From: Verrucomicrobia subdivision 3 bacterium UBA693
GTDB lineage: Bacteria; Verrucomicrobiota; Verrucomicrobiia; Limisphaerales; UBA8199
Direction of reading: 5' to 3'
DNA: 64,000 nt
Assembly: GCA_002298785.1 (NCBI GenBank)
Contig: DBMR01000056.1
Coordinates: 1-64,000, forward strand
Below are positions 18,601 to 28,900 of the stretch, piece after piece. The notes below the pieces were generated by a model. It did no database searches. It was not told the origin of the DNA and was given only the letters and a program-made list of their open reading frames with translations. How positions within the stretch are numbered: the first letter of the stretch is position 1; each line of letters opens with the position of its first letter. The position numbers and the translations under genes are program-made.

Positions 18601-19303
18601 CAACGGTTCCGCCGCGGTGGCGCAGAACCTGCAAGTGACTCCGACCAGGGCTCGCTATCTGCGACTGCTGATTCTGGAAAATTTGAACGGTGTCCAGTTT
18701 CCCTGCGGAGGCGACCCTGACGACAATGGTTTCGTTGGTTTGGCGAAGGCGCGCTTTTTCATGGCCGGAGGAGCCAGGATTGAGAATGTCAAAGTGCGCG
18801 CCTCGAGTGAACTCACCCGGTTTCATCGACTCGCCACCACCTTGGTGGACGACAGTGGACTCAGCAGCGAGCGAGTGGGATGGAATCGCCAAGGCCTTCC
18901 TTTTTATGCCGCCGGCGTGACCTACGCCGAGACCTTCCAGGTTCCGGAGCCGCGGGGAAACTACCGAATCCGGCTCACGGATTGGTACGGTAGTGTGGCG
19001 CAAGTGAAAGTGAATGGCAAAGCGGTGGGCTACATCGACGCCCCGCCGTGGGAATGTGCCGTCGGTCGGGAACTGCATGCCGGCAACAACCTGGTGGAAG
19101 TGATCATCTTCGGCACGCTGAAGAACACCCTCGGACCGCACCACGGCAATCCGCCGCTCGGCTCGGCCTGGCCGGGTATGTTCAAGCAGGGACCAGCGAC
19201 GGGACCACCGCCCGGCACCCAATACAGCACCGTGGCGTACGGGTTGTTTGCCCCCTTTGTGCTGGTGCAAGAAGGCCGGCCAGAAGCCAAGAACCAACGC
19301 TGA
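15614..19303 (+). CDS. Secreted GH106-like glycoside hydrolase
   Basis: A 1,229-residue exported enzyme. The ATG at 15614 begins a clean signal peptide (MKSLLLCCALALVPGYLLQA); the open frame upstream to 15350 lacks one and is not used here. The N-terminal half resembles the GH106 alpha-L-rhamnosidase clan: GPLWVWNDMLTDAQIRADLR, LGMKVWIYDENSYPSGFAGG and GVFTDEPN. A discoidin-like region follows (GAPWLVFDLGKETELAGIQLWN to ARYLRLLILENL, about residues 930-1030). The end is a beta-sandwich with YRIRLTDWYGSVAQVKVNGK, like the carbohydrate-binding jelly rolls of GH2/GH106 enzymes. A plant-type pectic polysaccharide is a plausible substrate given the pectate-lyase-like neighbours, but this is inference. 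It converges on the beta-helix gene with six bases between them. Confidence 0.83.
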   Translation: MKSLLLCCALALVPGYLLQARDSNLPKETAAQARKVFQKPGADYSTGPLWVWNDMLTDAQIRADLRDLAAQSVKQVWVHPRPGLMTPYFSSTWFHLWQTALDEAEKLGMKVWIYDENSYPSGFAGGMVPEAMPESRGRGLALKTEQTPPRWTPETIGVYRITDGKVENLSARVRNGETGFPSGKYLIATQVRSGNSPWHANRSYVNLLSPGVTEKFLELTLEPYRKEIGQHFGKRVPGVFTDEPNIRPAGGWPWSEILAAEFQKRWGYDLLDHLPSLEQPVGDWRKIRHNYFEVLNAQFIEHWAKPYYEYCEQHRLQFTGHYWDHEWPNCQGVPDNMAMYGWHQRPAIDCLMNQYAEHTHAQFGNVRMVRELASVANQLGRRRTLCETYGAGGWDLRFEDMKRIGDWLSVLGVNTINQHLTYSTIRGARKRDHPQSFSYHTPWWPAYHVSAEYFARLSAALSQGEQINKILILEPTTTAWMYQGDGGKLGELGDAFFKLLLGLEAAQVEYDLVSEDILARHGKAGDQALQVGKREYSLVIIPPFTENLNRTTRELLDRSKVSIQDAGAPPPRLDGAAVGGESAYDQACTRFRTDPAAGIARLVDLAAKAQPSAGFAIQRANGDRGILFHQRRELADSELVFLVNTSIDHAASGNILTSKRGVEEWDLYTGKIQPCGGVSGKEGLTIPYSLPPSGSKLLLLSSRTTSHPVPTGISRVIEPVSSPKVTRNEPNVLTLDFVDVTSHGESRSNIYFYAANRFVWQRHGLDQNPWDSAVQYKDELISKTFPAGSGFTATYKFTVEGRPPGDLAIVLERPDLYRVSCNGHELNWNRESWWLDRAFGRLPLGEFAQAGENQIRIEASPFTMFHELESAYLLGDFDLKPADQGFVILPPRAMELGTKPKALTQANNPDGTMWLSAGMGFTDGDAGKPAVDGAPWLVFDLGKETELAGIQLWNYNEGSPRDLTKRGIKKFRLTASISDNSAQQGVSLGEFEIGPANGSAAVAQNLQVTPTRARYLRLLILENLNGVQFPCGGDPDDNGFVGLAKARFFMAGGARIENVKVRASSELTRFHRLATTLVDDSGLSSERVGWNRQGLPFYAAGVTYAETFQVPEPRGNYRIRLTDWYGSVAQVKVNGKAVGYIDAPPWECAVGRELHAGNNLVEVIIFGTLKNTLGPHHGNPPLGSAWPGMFKQGPATGPPPGTQYSTVAYGLFAPFVLVQEGRPEAKNQR

Positions 19304-19309
19304 GGTTTG

Positions 19310-21514
19310 CTAGAAGCCAGCTCGCTTCTGGGGTAGTCGCGGCCCAACATCCTGAAGTTGGATGGGCCTAAAGCCCAGGCGAAACGCCGGCGAACCAGGC
19401 AGCAAGCTAAAGTCACCTTTGGCCGGAGCCTTAAACAAAGGATCTGCAATCATTGAGTTCTCGTCGTGATGGCGCCCGCGCCATTGCTCGAGTTTGCCGC
19501 CCGGGAACTTCATTTCGGTTGAGTTGGCGCCTGCCCGCGCGTCGAAATACAAATTCCAATTGATCTCATATTTGTCTCCCTCCCAGTTGCCGCCCAGGAG
19601 TATTCCGCGATCGAAATAGACCAGGTTGGTCATGAAGGAAAAGCTGGGATGCGTTTCGGGTCGGGTCCGTTGAATCTGATGCTCGACCGCCTGCGCGAAG
19701 ATATTGTTGTAAACGTGGTTGGTAGCGCCGTAATGCTGATGAAATCCCCCATGAGTGGTGCGATATACTACGTTGCTGGTCGCGACCATTCCGCTGGTTC
19801 CTTCATCGAAGTAAATCCCCCAGCCACCGTAGCGCAAGCCGGCAATGTCATGCCAAAGATTATTCGCGATGAGACTGCCGTGGTGTTTGCCCAAGGTATA
19901 GATGCCGCCCATGTCGCTCAGAATCGGCCCGTCCCCGTTTGACTGGACACCGATATGGTGCACGTGATTGAAGGCCACCAGTGTATTCGTCGCCAACGCA
20001 GGTCCGTAGCCCCACGTCCAGCCCACTGAAATCCCCGTGTAATAGAAATCGCGAATTTCATTGTGCAGCAACCGATTCCCGGGCGACTGGCCGATCCAGA
20101 TCCCGATGGCGCTATGGAACAGGCGTCCTCCCTCGGCGAACCGGCAGTCCACAACAGTGTTCTCCCCTGCCCTGTCTGCCTCCGCTGCCCGCACCTCGGT
20201 CTCGCCCAACCGCAGTCCTCCGGCTCCGAGATCGGAGAACTCGCACTGCCCAATGGTGTTGCGCTGACAACCACGCGCGAGTTCCAGCGCATAGCCGCCC
20301 AGGTGGATGAAACCACACTGCTCAAATTGGCTGTCACGCACGTATTCGCCCGTCAGAGCCCCAGGCACACCGATGGCTGCCTGTGAGAATCCGCCCACAG
20401 CCGGCGCTGGCGGGGGCGACCCCTGGCGCTTGGAGTCGGCTTCAAAGCCGCCCGGAAAATACCATTCCGTATGCGAGAAGTTGAGATTGACCAACCGCAG
20501 TCGTTCAATTGGCTTTTTCGCAGTCCCGTCGAATTGAGCCAATTGTGGTAATACAGGCACGATGGCGGATAAAGTGGCGATACTCTCACCGGGACGCGCC
20601 TTGTAATACAAAAATCCTTTTTCGTTGTCTAAAAACCACTCCCCCGGTTCATCGAGCGCTTCCAAAGCTCCTTCGAGATAATATGGGTCGCCGGGCTCGA
20701 GTTGAAATACCGAGCGCTTGCTGAAGCTCACGACGTTAGTACCAGGTTCAACCTTCAACACCGGCAACCGCGACTCGACCCAGCGCGACATCACCACGAC
20801 CTCGGCCTGCGTAATCGTCTGCCAGTTTTGTAAATCACCCGGACGGAACTGAAACAGCGACTGGCCCTGGGTCCATTCTTTGGTGGCAACGGGCAACGAC
20901 GCAACGTTCAGGTAACCTCTGTTTGGATGCCGTGCGCGCACCGCCCGGCGGCCATTAACCCATAGCTGATGAAACGGCGTCAATCTGGCCGAGCCGCTGC
21001 TGATCGGAGCCACCCAAAGGATTTGGCCTCGTACTGTTTGTTCCTGCCAACCAGTAATCGATTTTCCACCACTTATCGTGGGTCTCTCGGTTCCATAACC
21101 TGATAGAAGCAATCCGCTGTCGGCGGCGGTAAAGTGGAGCGGTTCCTCCAAGCCATACAATCCCTGCCGCACATAAATCGCGCGCTCTGCCACATTTGTG
21201 GCCACTGTCTCTTTTAGCGCGCGGGAGGCCTGTATTGCTCTTCCAACGGTCCGGAAAGGACCATCGTTTCCGGCCGATGACGGTGCCGGCAGAAGTCCTG
21301 ACCAATGGTCGTTGCCGTTGGTCGCCACGAAAAAGCGCCCCGGCGCTGGACCCGGACGAGCCAACGAGCCTGAATTACCGCCACAACCAGTCACACCAAT
21401 GACCGTAAGGCAGGCGGCCACCCTCGCCGCACGTCCCAGGACTTCCTTCCATCCTGAGTTTCCAAACCGCATTTGATCTTCGCTCACAACGGGGACTTTG
21501 GTAGATGATTTCAT
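19310..21514 (-). CDS. Right-handed beta-helix lipoprotein
   Basis: A 734-residue protein with a probable lipobox (VTGCGG) in its N-terminal signal. An internal ATG at 21472 (MRFGNSGWKEV) would give a more usual signal length. The sequence FFVATNGNDHWSGLLPAPSSAGNDGPFRT is the standard opening of DUF1565-type exported beta-helix proteins. The C-terminal half has repeated short Asn/His/Gly-rich coils (NRLLHNEIRDFYYTGISVG, LVAFNHVHHIG, LIANNLWHDI), as in parallel beta-helix polysaccharide lyases and hydrolases. Its ATG overlaps the stop of the upstream pectate-lyase-like gene by four bases, so the pair is translationally coupled. The specific substrate cannot be read from the sequence. Confidence 0.85.
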   Translation of the reverse strand: MKSSTKVPVVSEDQMRFGNSGWKEVLGRAARVAACLTVIGVTGCGGNSGSLARPGPAPGRFFVATNGNDHWSGLLPAPSSAGNDGPFRTVGRAIQASRALKETVATNVAERAIYVRQGLYGLEEPLHFTAADSGLLLSGYGTERPTISGGKSITGWQEQTVRGQILWVAPISSGSARLTPFHQLWVNGRRAVRARHPNRGYLNVASLPVATKEWTQGQSLFQFRPGDLQNWQTITQAEVVVMSRWVESRLPVLKVEPGTNVVSFSKRSVFQLEPGDPYYLEGALEALDEPGEWFLDNEKGFLYYKARPGESIATLSAIVPVLPQLAQFDGTAKKPIERLRLVNLNFSHTEWYFPGGFEADSKRQGSPPPAPAVGGFSQAAIGVPGALTGEYVRDSQFEQCGFIHLGGYALELARGCQRNTIGQCEFSDLGAGGLRLGETEVRAAEADRAGENTVVDCRFAEGGRLFHSAIGIWIGQSPGNRLLHNEIRDFYYTGISVGWTWGYGPALATNTLVAFNHVHHIGVQSNGDGPILSDMGGIYTLGKHHGSLIANNLWHDIAGLRYGGWGIYFDEGTSGMVATSNVVYRTTHGGFHQHYGATNHVYNNIFAQAVEHQIQRTRPETHPSFSFMTNLVYFDRGILLGGNWEGDKYEINWNLYFDARAGANSTEMKFPGGKLEQWRGRHHDENSMIADPLFKAPAKGDFSLLPGSPAFRLGFRPIQLQDVGPRLPQKRAGF

Positions 21515-22824
21515 TTTGCCGGTCGAGGTTCGTCGCTGATGTTGCTGTCCAACGCCAACGATTTTCCGCTTTGATTGGTCACTCGCAATTTGCCGTTGAT
21601 GACATTATCCGCGATTACCGCCCGGCGTACCTTTTCACCCAGGCGGATTTGCGGCCGGTTCATCTGAAATTCACAGCCCCGGACCAGGACGGTGCCGCTT
21701 TCCACATCCAGCGCGTGCCGATCCTCTCGGTTGTGGTCCCACTGCATAAAGATGCAGTCACTGAATCCCACCGTCCCGGTACCGGCGATTTTGGCAATTT
21801 GATTGCACGGGCCCCAAAACGCACAATTCACAAAGCGCACGCTCCCCTGGTTCTCGGCGCCAACACGCACCATCGTCGGGTCCGGCCCATGAAACGAAAC
21901 GAATTCGCCGTTGCTGATCAGCAACCCCATCGGAGCGCAACGGTCCACTTGCAGCGCGGTAAAACAATCATCCGCGCCGATGCCCAGAAAGTTGCCGTTG
22001 CAGACACCTGCTTTGGTGGCGACAAAATTGTAGCCGATGTTGTATCCGAAGCAGAAGGTATTGAACACGTATTGCCAATCGCTGCGGCCGAAAATAAACG
22101 CCTCCCCATTCTTTTGCTGCCACTCGAACAATTTAGGTTTCAGGCTCCACCAGGGATTAAAGTGCACATTCTCGATGCGGCCAATGTCGTAAATCGCATC
22201 CACCAACACGCCGCGGCGTAGCGGTTGACCTTGCACATCCCGAATCAGATGGCGCTCGTTTCCGGTTGCCTCAATGCCATTGTACGGATTGAGCAGTTCC
22301 ACCGCGAGCACGGCTGGGTTTTTTCCGCGCATGGCAATTGCCCAGGGATACGGCTCGGGCACGGCCGCGGGATCCTGGTCCGGGTAATAAATCACCACCC
22401 CTTTTAGCGTGCTATTGTGCGTCAAGGTAATGAAGGCTGGACCATCTTCTTTGCCACGATTCTCGGTCACCAAAAAGGTAGTGCCATCATCGGTCGGCTT
22501 CGGCAGTCCACGGTCCCGAATCCCATTGTGGGCCGGCACCGATTCCCAGATACCCTTAAGGGTGACACCCGACGGAACCTCGAGGTGCCCGGCAAAGCGG
22601 TAATTGCCCCGCGGCGCGAGCACGGTGCCTCCTCCCGCCGCACTCGCGGCAGCCAAGGCGCGTTGAAATGCCGCCGTGCAATCTGTCTGGCCATCCCCCA
22701 CAGCCCCGTAATCGAGCACGGAAATGAATGCCTGGTTCGTGTCAGCGACAGCCGGCGGATTGATTCCCAGGAGCAGGATTAAGGAACAAGCAATTCGAAG
22801 GTAATGTTGCGATTGTGAAAGCAT
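21511..22824 (-). CDS. Exported pectate-lyase-superfamily protein
   Basis: The ATG at 22824 starts a signal peptide (CSLILLLGINPPAVA); an earlier TTG at 22845 is less likely. Next comes VLDYGAVGDGQTDCTAAFQRAL, the hallmark opening of the Pectate_lyase_3 / GH28-like beta-helix family, with GGGTVLAPRGNYRF. The rest is a parallel beta-helix, giving a protein of about 437 residues. It may cut or bind an acidic polysaccharide. The 3' end overlaps the start of the next beta-helix gene by four bases. Together with the GH106-like gene it points to breakdown of a rhamnose- or uronate-containing glycan; this is inference from neighbourhood. Confidence 0.86.
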   Translation of the reverse strand: MLSQSQHYLRIACSLILLLGINPPAVADTNQAFISVLDYGAVGDGQTDCTAAFQRALAAASAAGGGTVLAPRGNYRFAGHLEVPSGVTLKGIWESVPAHNGIRDRGLPKPTDDGTTFLVTENRGKEDGPAFITLTHNSTLKGVVIYYPDQDPAAVPEPYPWAIAMRGKNPAVLAVELLNPYNGIEATGNERHLIRDVQGQPLRRGVLVDAIYDIGRIENVHFNPWWSLKPKLFEWQQKNGEAFIFGRSDWQYVFNTFCFGYNIGYNFVATKAGVCNGNFLGIGADDCFTALQVDRCAPMGLLISNGEFVSFHGPDPTMVRVGAENQGSVRFVNCAFWGPCNQIAKIAGTGTVGFSDCIFMQWDHNREDRHALDVESGTVLVRGCEFQMNRPQIRLGEKVRRAVIADNVINGKLRVTNQSGKSLALDSNISDEPRPAK

Positions 22825-22907
22825 AATGCGACCTGTCGCCAGCAAACCGCTTTTGCCTGGCTACGTAAAGCCCCGATTTAAGTTGACTGTAAATTCCCGG
22901 CGTTTGG

Positions 22908-25900
22908 CTACTGCAACTGAATCACCCGGTAAAAACGCTGTCCGGTGCCCGCCTCGGCATCCTGCACAGTGATCTCGCCGGAAGTCGCCAGCACATCCGG
23001 TCCAAGCGGAGCCCAGAGCGGCTTTGAGAGATCCATATTGTATTCCACCCGGTAGAGATGGCCAGGCCACGACTGGAAGGTAAACGCCAACACGCCGGGT
23101 GATACCCAACTGTAGCTGCTGACAGATGGGGCGGACAGCGCCGGCGGCGGCACGTTGGCCGCCCGGGGAGTTGGAGTAGGCAGGAAAAGCCGCAGGGCTC
23201 CCCCGTCAGGAATCCGACCCTCCGAGAGGTTAGCCGATTGAGCACCAAAGGTCACGGCATCGATCGGAAGTCCGGACGGCGCGAACAATCCAATGGCTTC
23301 CCCGGCCTTATCGAGCTTGAATGAAACATGCAGATCGGTGCCATTGGTATTGGCGGAGGCTTTGGAATCAGCCCAGACCAGCAGATAACCATGCGCGGGA
23401 ACTTTGAATCCGAGCGGGATTTCAAACTGCAATGGGATGGTCAGGTTGTCGGTAAGAAAATACCCGCCCAATGGAGCATCGGTGTCGGTGGGATTAAATA
23501 ATTCGAACCAGTCCTCAGGTTTGCTGGTCGCCGGGTCGACCAGAAATCCGGTGTTCTCCGCCATCCACTCGTTGATGGAGACCGTCAAACCGGGCAACGC
23601 GGAGCTGTTGGTAGCACCCGGCGTCGCCAGATACATCGTCTGCCGATAGAAGGGCTGGCCGTCCGGAACGTCACCATAACTGTAGTTGGCGGGCACTCCG
23701 GTGTAAGTCAGGTAGTCAACGATTTGCAGGTTGTTGCTGACATAGCGGGAGAGAGCCACGGTTCCATTGCCTGGTGGCAGCTTGAAATTGGTGTGCATCA
23801 CCGCACCCGTGCCTTGCTGAGGCTGGCCATCCGCCCACACCGTTAGAAACTGGCCCGGCCCGATGGAGGCTTGCGGTGGAAAGACCCACAAAGCCGGGCT
23901 GGAATAGTTCGTGCCCAAAAAATAGCCATTCAGGCTGATGGTGTTCGTGCCCGAATTATACAGTTCCACCCAGGGATCACGTTCGCCAAAGTTGTCCGCT
24001 GCGCCGGTTAGGTTTTCTGGTTGGATCTCGTTCAGCCAGAGAGTCGGGAATGATGGGAGACTGGCGCTCACCGAGTTCGTCGCGCCGGGAGTACGAATCG
24101 CGGCTGCCGGGGCCTGATATGGCGTTTGGCCCGCCAGGAAGGCACTGGGCGCGCCAGAGAAGCGAACGGCAACTGGTCCACTAGTGCCTTGCAGATACCA
24201 AAAGCTCAATGTGTAGGTCTGCCCGTTCGTCAATACCGGAGTAATGTCCTGGTATATGGCATTTCCGGATCCCGTTCCCGGGGCCGTTGCGACGATCCTC
24301 AGGCTCGAATTCCCGGTGTGTTTAATGGTGCTGCTCAGGGTGGATTGGAGGAAACTGCCTGTCAAATTCCAGCTTCCTGTCAGGGACGATTCAAAATCTC
24401 CGTTGGTTAGCGTGTTGCGCCCCAACTCCGGCACTGCCCCGGCCACGATCTTGATATCGTCCACGTAAATCTCACCGGCATTGGTCATGTAGAGATAAAA
24501 GCGGGAAGAACCTGGTATCACATTGGTCCAGAAGTAAACCCACTGAGGAGAAGGAACCGGACTGGCCTGTCCCACAGTCCAGTTGGCCACCCGACTATTA
24601 TCCTGAGACGAGGTGATGACCTGCAGCGAAGTCCCCGCCCCGGTGATGGACCACGGCGGGACAGCCTCGTAGCGCACGCGGTCAATCACCAAATCCTGCG
24701 CGGCGGTTGCTCCCGGCTTGATCAACGAAAGCGTTTCGCCGTTCTGCTGCAGGGCGCCGCTGAATTCATCAGCTACCGCGACCGCAGCGCCATAGGCGAT
24801 GTTGACCGCCAAGCGACTCTTCGCCAGCACCAGGTAACTCCTGGGCTGGATCACCGATCCGCCGGGAAACGTGTAGCTAAGTCCGTTGGCCTTCCAGCCG
24901 GAAAGATCAAAAGCGGTCGTGGTGGAATTATTATACAGCTCCACGTACTGCGCGTCCGGATATGCCGGATTAATCATGATCTCGTTGAAAACCACATTCC
25001 CGACCGGAGTAACTGCGCTGCCAGCGAAGACGGTGCTGACAAAATTACTGGCCCCGACAAGGGGCTGGCCCTGGCGATCGGTTCCGGTCACAGAAAACGA
25101 ATTGTTGCCCGGTAGCAGCGGCACGATAGCGGTGAAATTGCTCACGGTGGTCCAGGTCACCTGCCACGGCGTGCCATTGATAGCCAGCGACGCCACACCG
25201 ACCGGAGCCACACCGGAAAGAACTCCCTGACCGTTGCTGACAACCACGGACGGATTGACCGCGAACGGCGCGGTCACCGTGGCAAGCTGAGCCTGGAGAA
25301 AAGCGCGGCGCTCGGCGAACCAGGTCCGCACATCGGTGGGAGCCGTGAGCACCTGTCCGTCACACCACTTCACCCCATTGGCGAGCAGGGATTTGTATTT
25401 TGCATCGATCACTGGATTGAAATGCTCCGGCGCGAAGGGGCCCGTGATGGCTTCTTGCACCGCACGCCAATAAGCCCGGGCGTATGGTGGGAACCCATAC
25501 ATGTAGCCGATGACCGGGTCTTCCGAATTGAACAACGGTCCCGAGGAGGCGCTTAGCCCATAGTTATTGGCCGCCAGCATCAACCAATCCAGGTCGAACA
25601 AAAACAACTGCCATTTGCCCCCATCGGGTCGCCAGGCATACATGTTCTTGCCAATCGCATGTCCATACGCATCGAAATTATTGATGAAATGCGAGACTGC
25701 GAAAATCCGCATCCATTGCTCCATATCCACCAGACCGGAAAGCGCTGAGGTGTACGGCTCCGGTTTTGCAGCGTCAATGGCGTTCACCAGCGCGAAAACA
25801 TTCGTATAGTTATGCACCCGGGCGCTGCCGCGGAACATGAAATTCCAGCGGTATTTCTCCCGCTTCTTGAGCCCGCCAGTCGTGGTGAAGTTTTGCAGTC

Positions 25901-28900
25901 GCGGTTGCGGATCAGCGATCATCCCGCCGCTATCATTGAATTCGAAGGCGCGATCCACCTTGAAGAAATCGCCCGAAGTGAGACCGTCCGACCACTGTTT
26001 CACGTAATCTTTAGCGGGCTGTTGGATCGCCTCGAATACCGCTTGCCGGGCATCGTCGGTGACGCCATTGACGTGAAGTCGGACGGTGTGGCGATCGCTG
26101 AAAGCAATGTCCAATTGATCGGCAACCCAATAGCCAAGCTGCTCTTGCATGGCGGTAGTCTCGTTGCCATGGCCGCCCGGCCAATCCAGCACGAGGCTCC
26201 CGCTGCCGAGAAACAGATCGTCCTCCGGGAACGTGACGGTGTAGCCACAACGCCCCGCGGTCGGACTGCCGTAGCCGGGAGCGATGTAAGGGCTGCCGGC
26301 GTAGAGTGCCTTGGCGTTATAAATGACGCGCGAGTTATCCAGCACAAAAGTTACATCCAGCGGAGTGTTGTTCAGTTGCGAACGAGTGCGCCAGGTGTCA
26401 TAGGTCGCCTGGGTCATCCAAATGCGGTACACGGGATAATGCCCCGTCGGCTGGGCTTCACCGACTCTAACCAGGCACTCGCGGGCGGGTGCGTCCGACG
26501 GAAATCTGGCGGTAGCAGCGGGCGTGAATCGGTCGGTGGCTTGAAGATAGAAGGCCACCAAGGCACCCGAGCCCTGCCCGGGGATCTGGGCTGTGTAAAT
26601 TCCATCTCGCGGGATGGAGTCTGCTCCCGTGCCGTCATCAACCATATTCACCGAGGTGTAAGACGTGCTGGGATCCAGGCGGTAAAAGAGGGTAACCGCG
26701 GCAAGCCCATCCGGATCCTGGACCTTCGCGGTAATGGTGATGGGCGCACCCGACTGGGGTAGGACTGGAGCGTGCTGCACCAGGGTGATGGAGGGCGGCG
26801 CATTGCTGATCCAGGAGGAATTGCGCGCTCCGGGGGTACCAAGATTAGCCGGCACGGCAAGGGTTCCGGCGCATTCCAGCCAATTGCCGCGCAATCGCAA
26901 GAGAATTTCCGGCGAACCCCGCAGCCAGCGGGTGGCAGCCTGAATCGTCACGCCGACAGTGCCGGACGCGAGAGCTGAACTAAGACCGATTCGGACTCGA
27001 TTCAACTGGTTGTCACCCCGTGCGGCCGCCCGAAGGTGGTAACTGGCGACGCTATTGTAACCTTCCGTCGTTTCGCGGCCCGAAGTAGCCATGGTCCCTT
27101 CAGCCGTCCAACCCTGAGCATTGCTCTCGAAAGTGGGGTTCGTCACGAGGTTACCACCAGCCGAAGGGCTGACCGAGACATTGTCGATCAGGCATTCCCC
27201 AGCGCTCATGAGCAGTACCTGCAACTGATCGGCGGCGCTGCTGCCGTTATCCACGGTACCGGTAACAGTGACCACGCTCCAGGGCGCTTTGTGCGTCTCG
27301 TCACTATCAGCCCAATTCGAGGGCAAACGGTGGTTTGAATGCGGATCGCGCAATTCTAGACTGCTTCCCCCGCCATCGGACCAACTGGGCCACTGCCCAC
27401 CAGTCTTGTAAGTCACCTCGTCCACGGTGATCGCGATCAACTCGGTCTTCACCACCCCGGAACTATTCGTACTGGTGATGGTATCCGGCATGGTGAGCGC
27501 GACCCGCTCACCCCCGCCGGAAAGCGTGCCCGAAAAGTTTCCAATCGTATTGGCTGAATTCAGCCCTGGATAGTTGGTCAACAACCGCGCGGCTAATCGT
27601 GCCACTACCAGGTAACCGTTGCCCGGAATCATCGTATTGGTTGGAAACGTGAAGGAAATACCATCCGTCAACTTCCAGCCGCCCAGGTCCACCGGGGCTG
27701 CGCCCCGATTATACAATTCAACATATTGGTCATCGTCATTCTCCGAGATCGGATGATACATGAGCTCGTTGATGACAATTTCATGCACTCGGATCGGCGC
27801 GTTGGTGCCTCCCGGTGTCTTCGCCTGCAAACGATAGATTTCATCAGCGCCGTCAGGATAACGCCCGGAGGCGACTCCATTTTCCTGGCCTCCGAATTTC
27901 ACCACGTCGAGTATCCGGGTCTGTGCGGCATTCTTGAACCAGATCGTTTCCCCCGCGGCGCTGAGGGCGAAGTTCATGTTGGTTTCACTGTAAAAGACAA
28001 AGCCATGTGCGGGTATCACCGTGCCCGGGGCGATCACAAATCGATTGGTGTCCGGGCTATCCGAAAGGCTGCAACCGGAGATATCCAGGTCCTGATCGCT
28101 GTGATTATAAAGCTCAATGTAATCGTAGTCGGGCGGATCGGTGTGGGCGAGGAACTCATTAATGCGCACATTCCGCAGCGGATCGGCAGTGACCGGATCA
28201 ATCCGCCCCGGCGAACCACCAATCGAGTCGCTGGCCGCCCAAGCCGCCGCGTCCCCATCGCCCAGGGATGGCCGCACCAGCACGAGTGAATGTCCGCCAC
28301 CATCTGCGGCTACAGGCCAGGGCGGATCCGAATCATATTCGGTGTCCAGGAATACGCCGCCAATCTTGTTGAGCAACCGAAGGCGGCCCTTCGAGTTGGT
28401 AAGATTATTGGTGAACGGACCCAACACCCCGACCAGACCGTAGGTCGTTTGAAGTGCCGCCGGACTCCGTGCAATCACGAGCGTTCCTCCACCAAGGATG
28501 GTGGTGCCTGCGGGGAAACTGTAAGTAATGCTGCCGTCCAACCGCCACCCGCCCAAATCCACCCCTTCACCTCGCGTATTCAACAACTCCACAAACTCCA
28601 GGTTGCTGTTAGTCGGGTGGTACATGATTTCGGAAAACACCAGTCCTCCGCGCATGCTGGATTGGCCAGGATGCTCCATGGAAGTAACCGAGGCAGCCAT
28701 TGTATTGGTCACGGTCTGATAATCGCGAAAAGCTGCGGTGACCGTGTTCGCCGCATCCTGGCTGGATACCGCGAATCCCAGCAGGACCGTGGTCGATAAG
28801 GATGCGTTCATGCTGCCGAGAAGTGACCAATGCAACCCGTCGGGACCGGCATAGCCGTTGAACACATTCCCCGTTCGCTGCAAACGCAGCCACGTGTTGG

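Noticed and set aside
25812..26762. A 316-codon plus-strand frame inside the giant exoprotein gene.
   Set aside because: The opposite strand encodes recognisable CotH and repeat domains across this region; the plus frame shows no motif.
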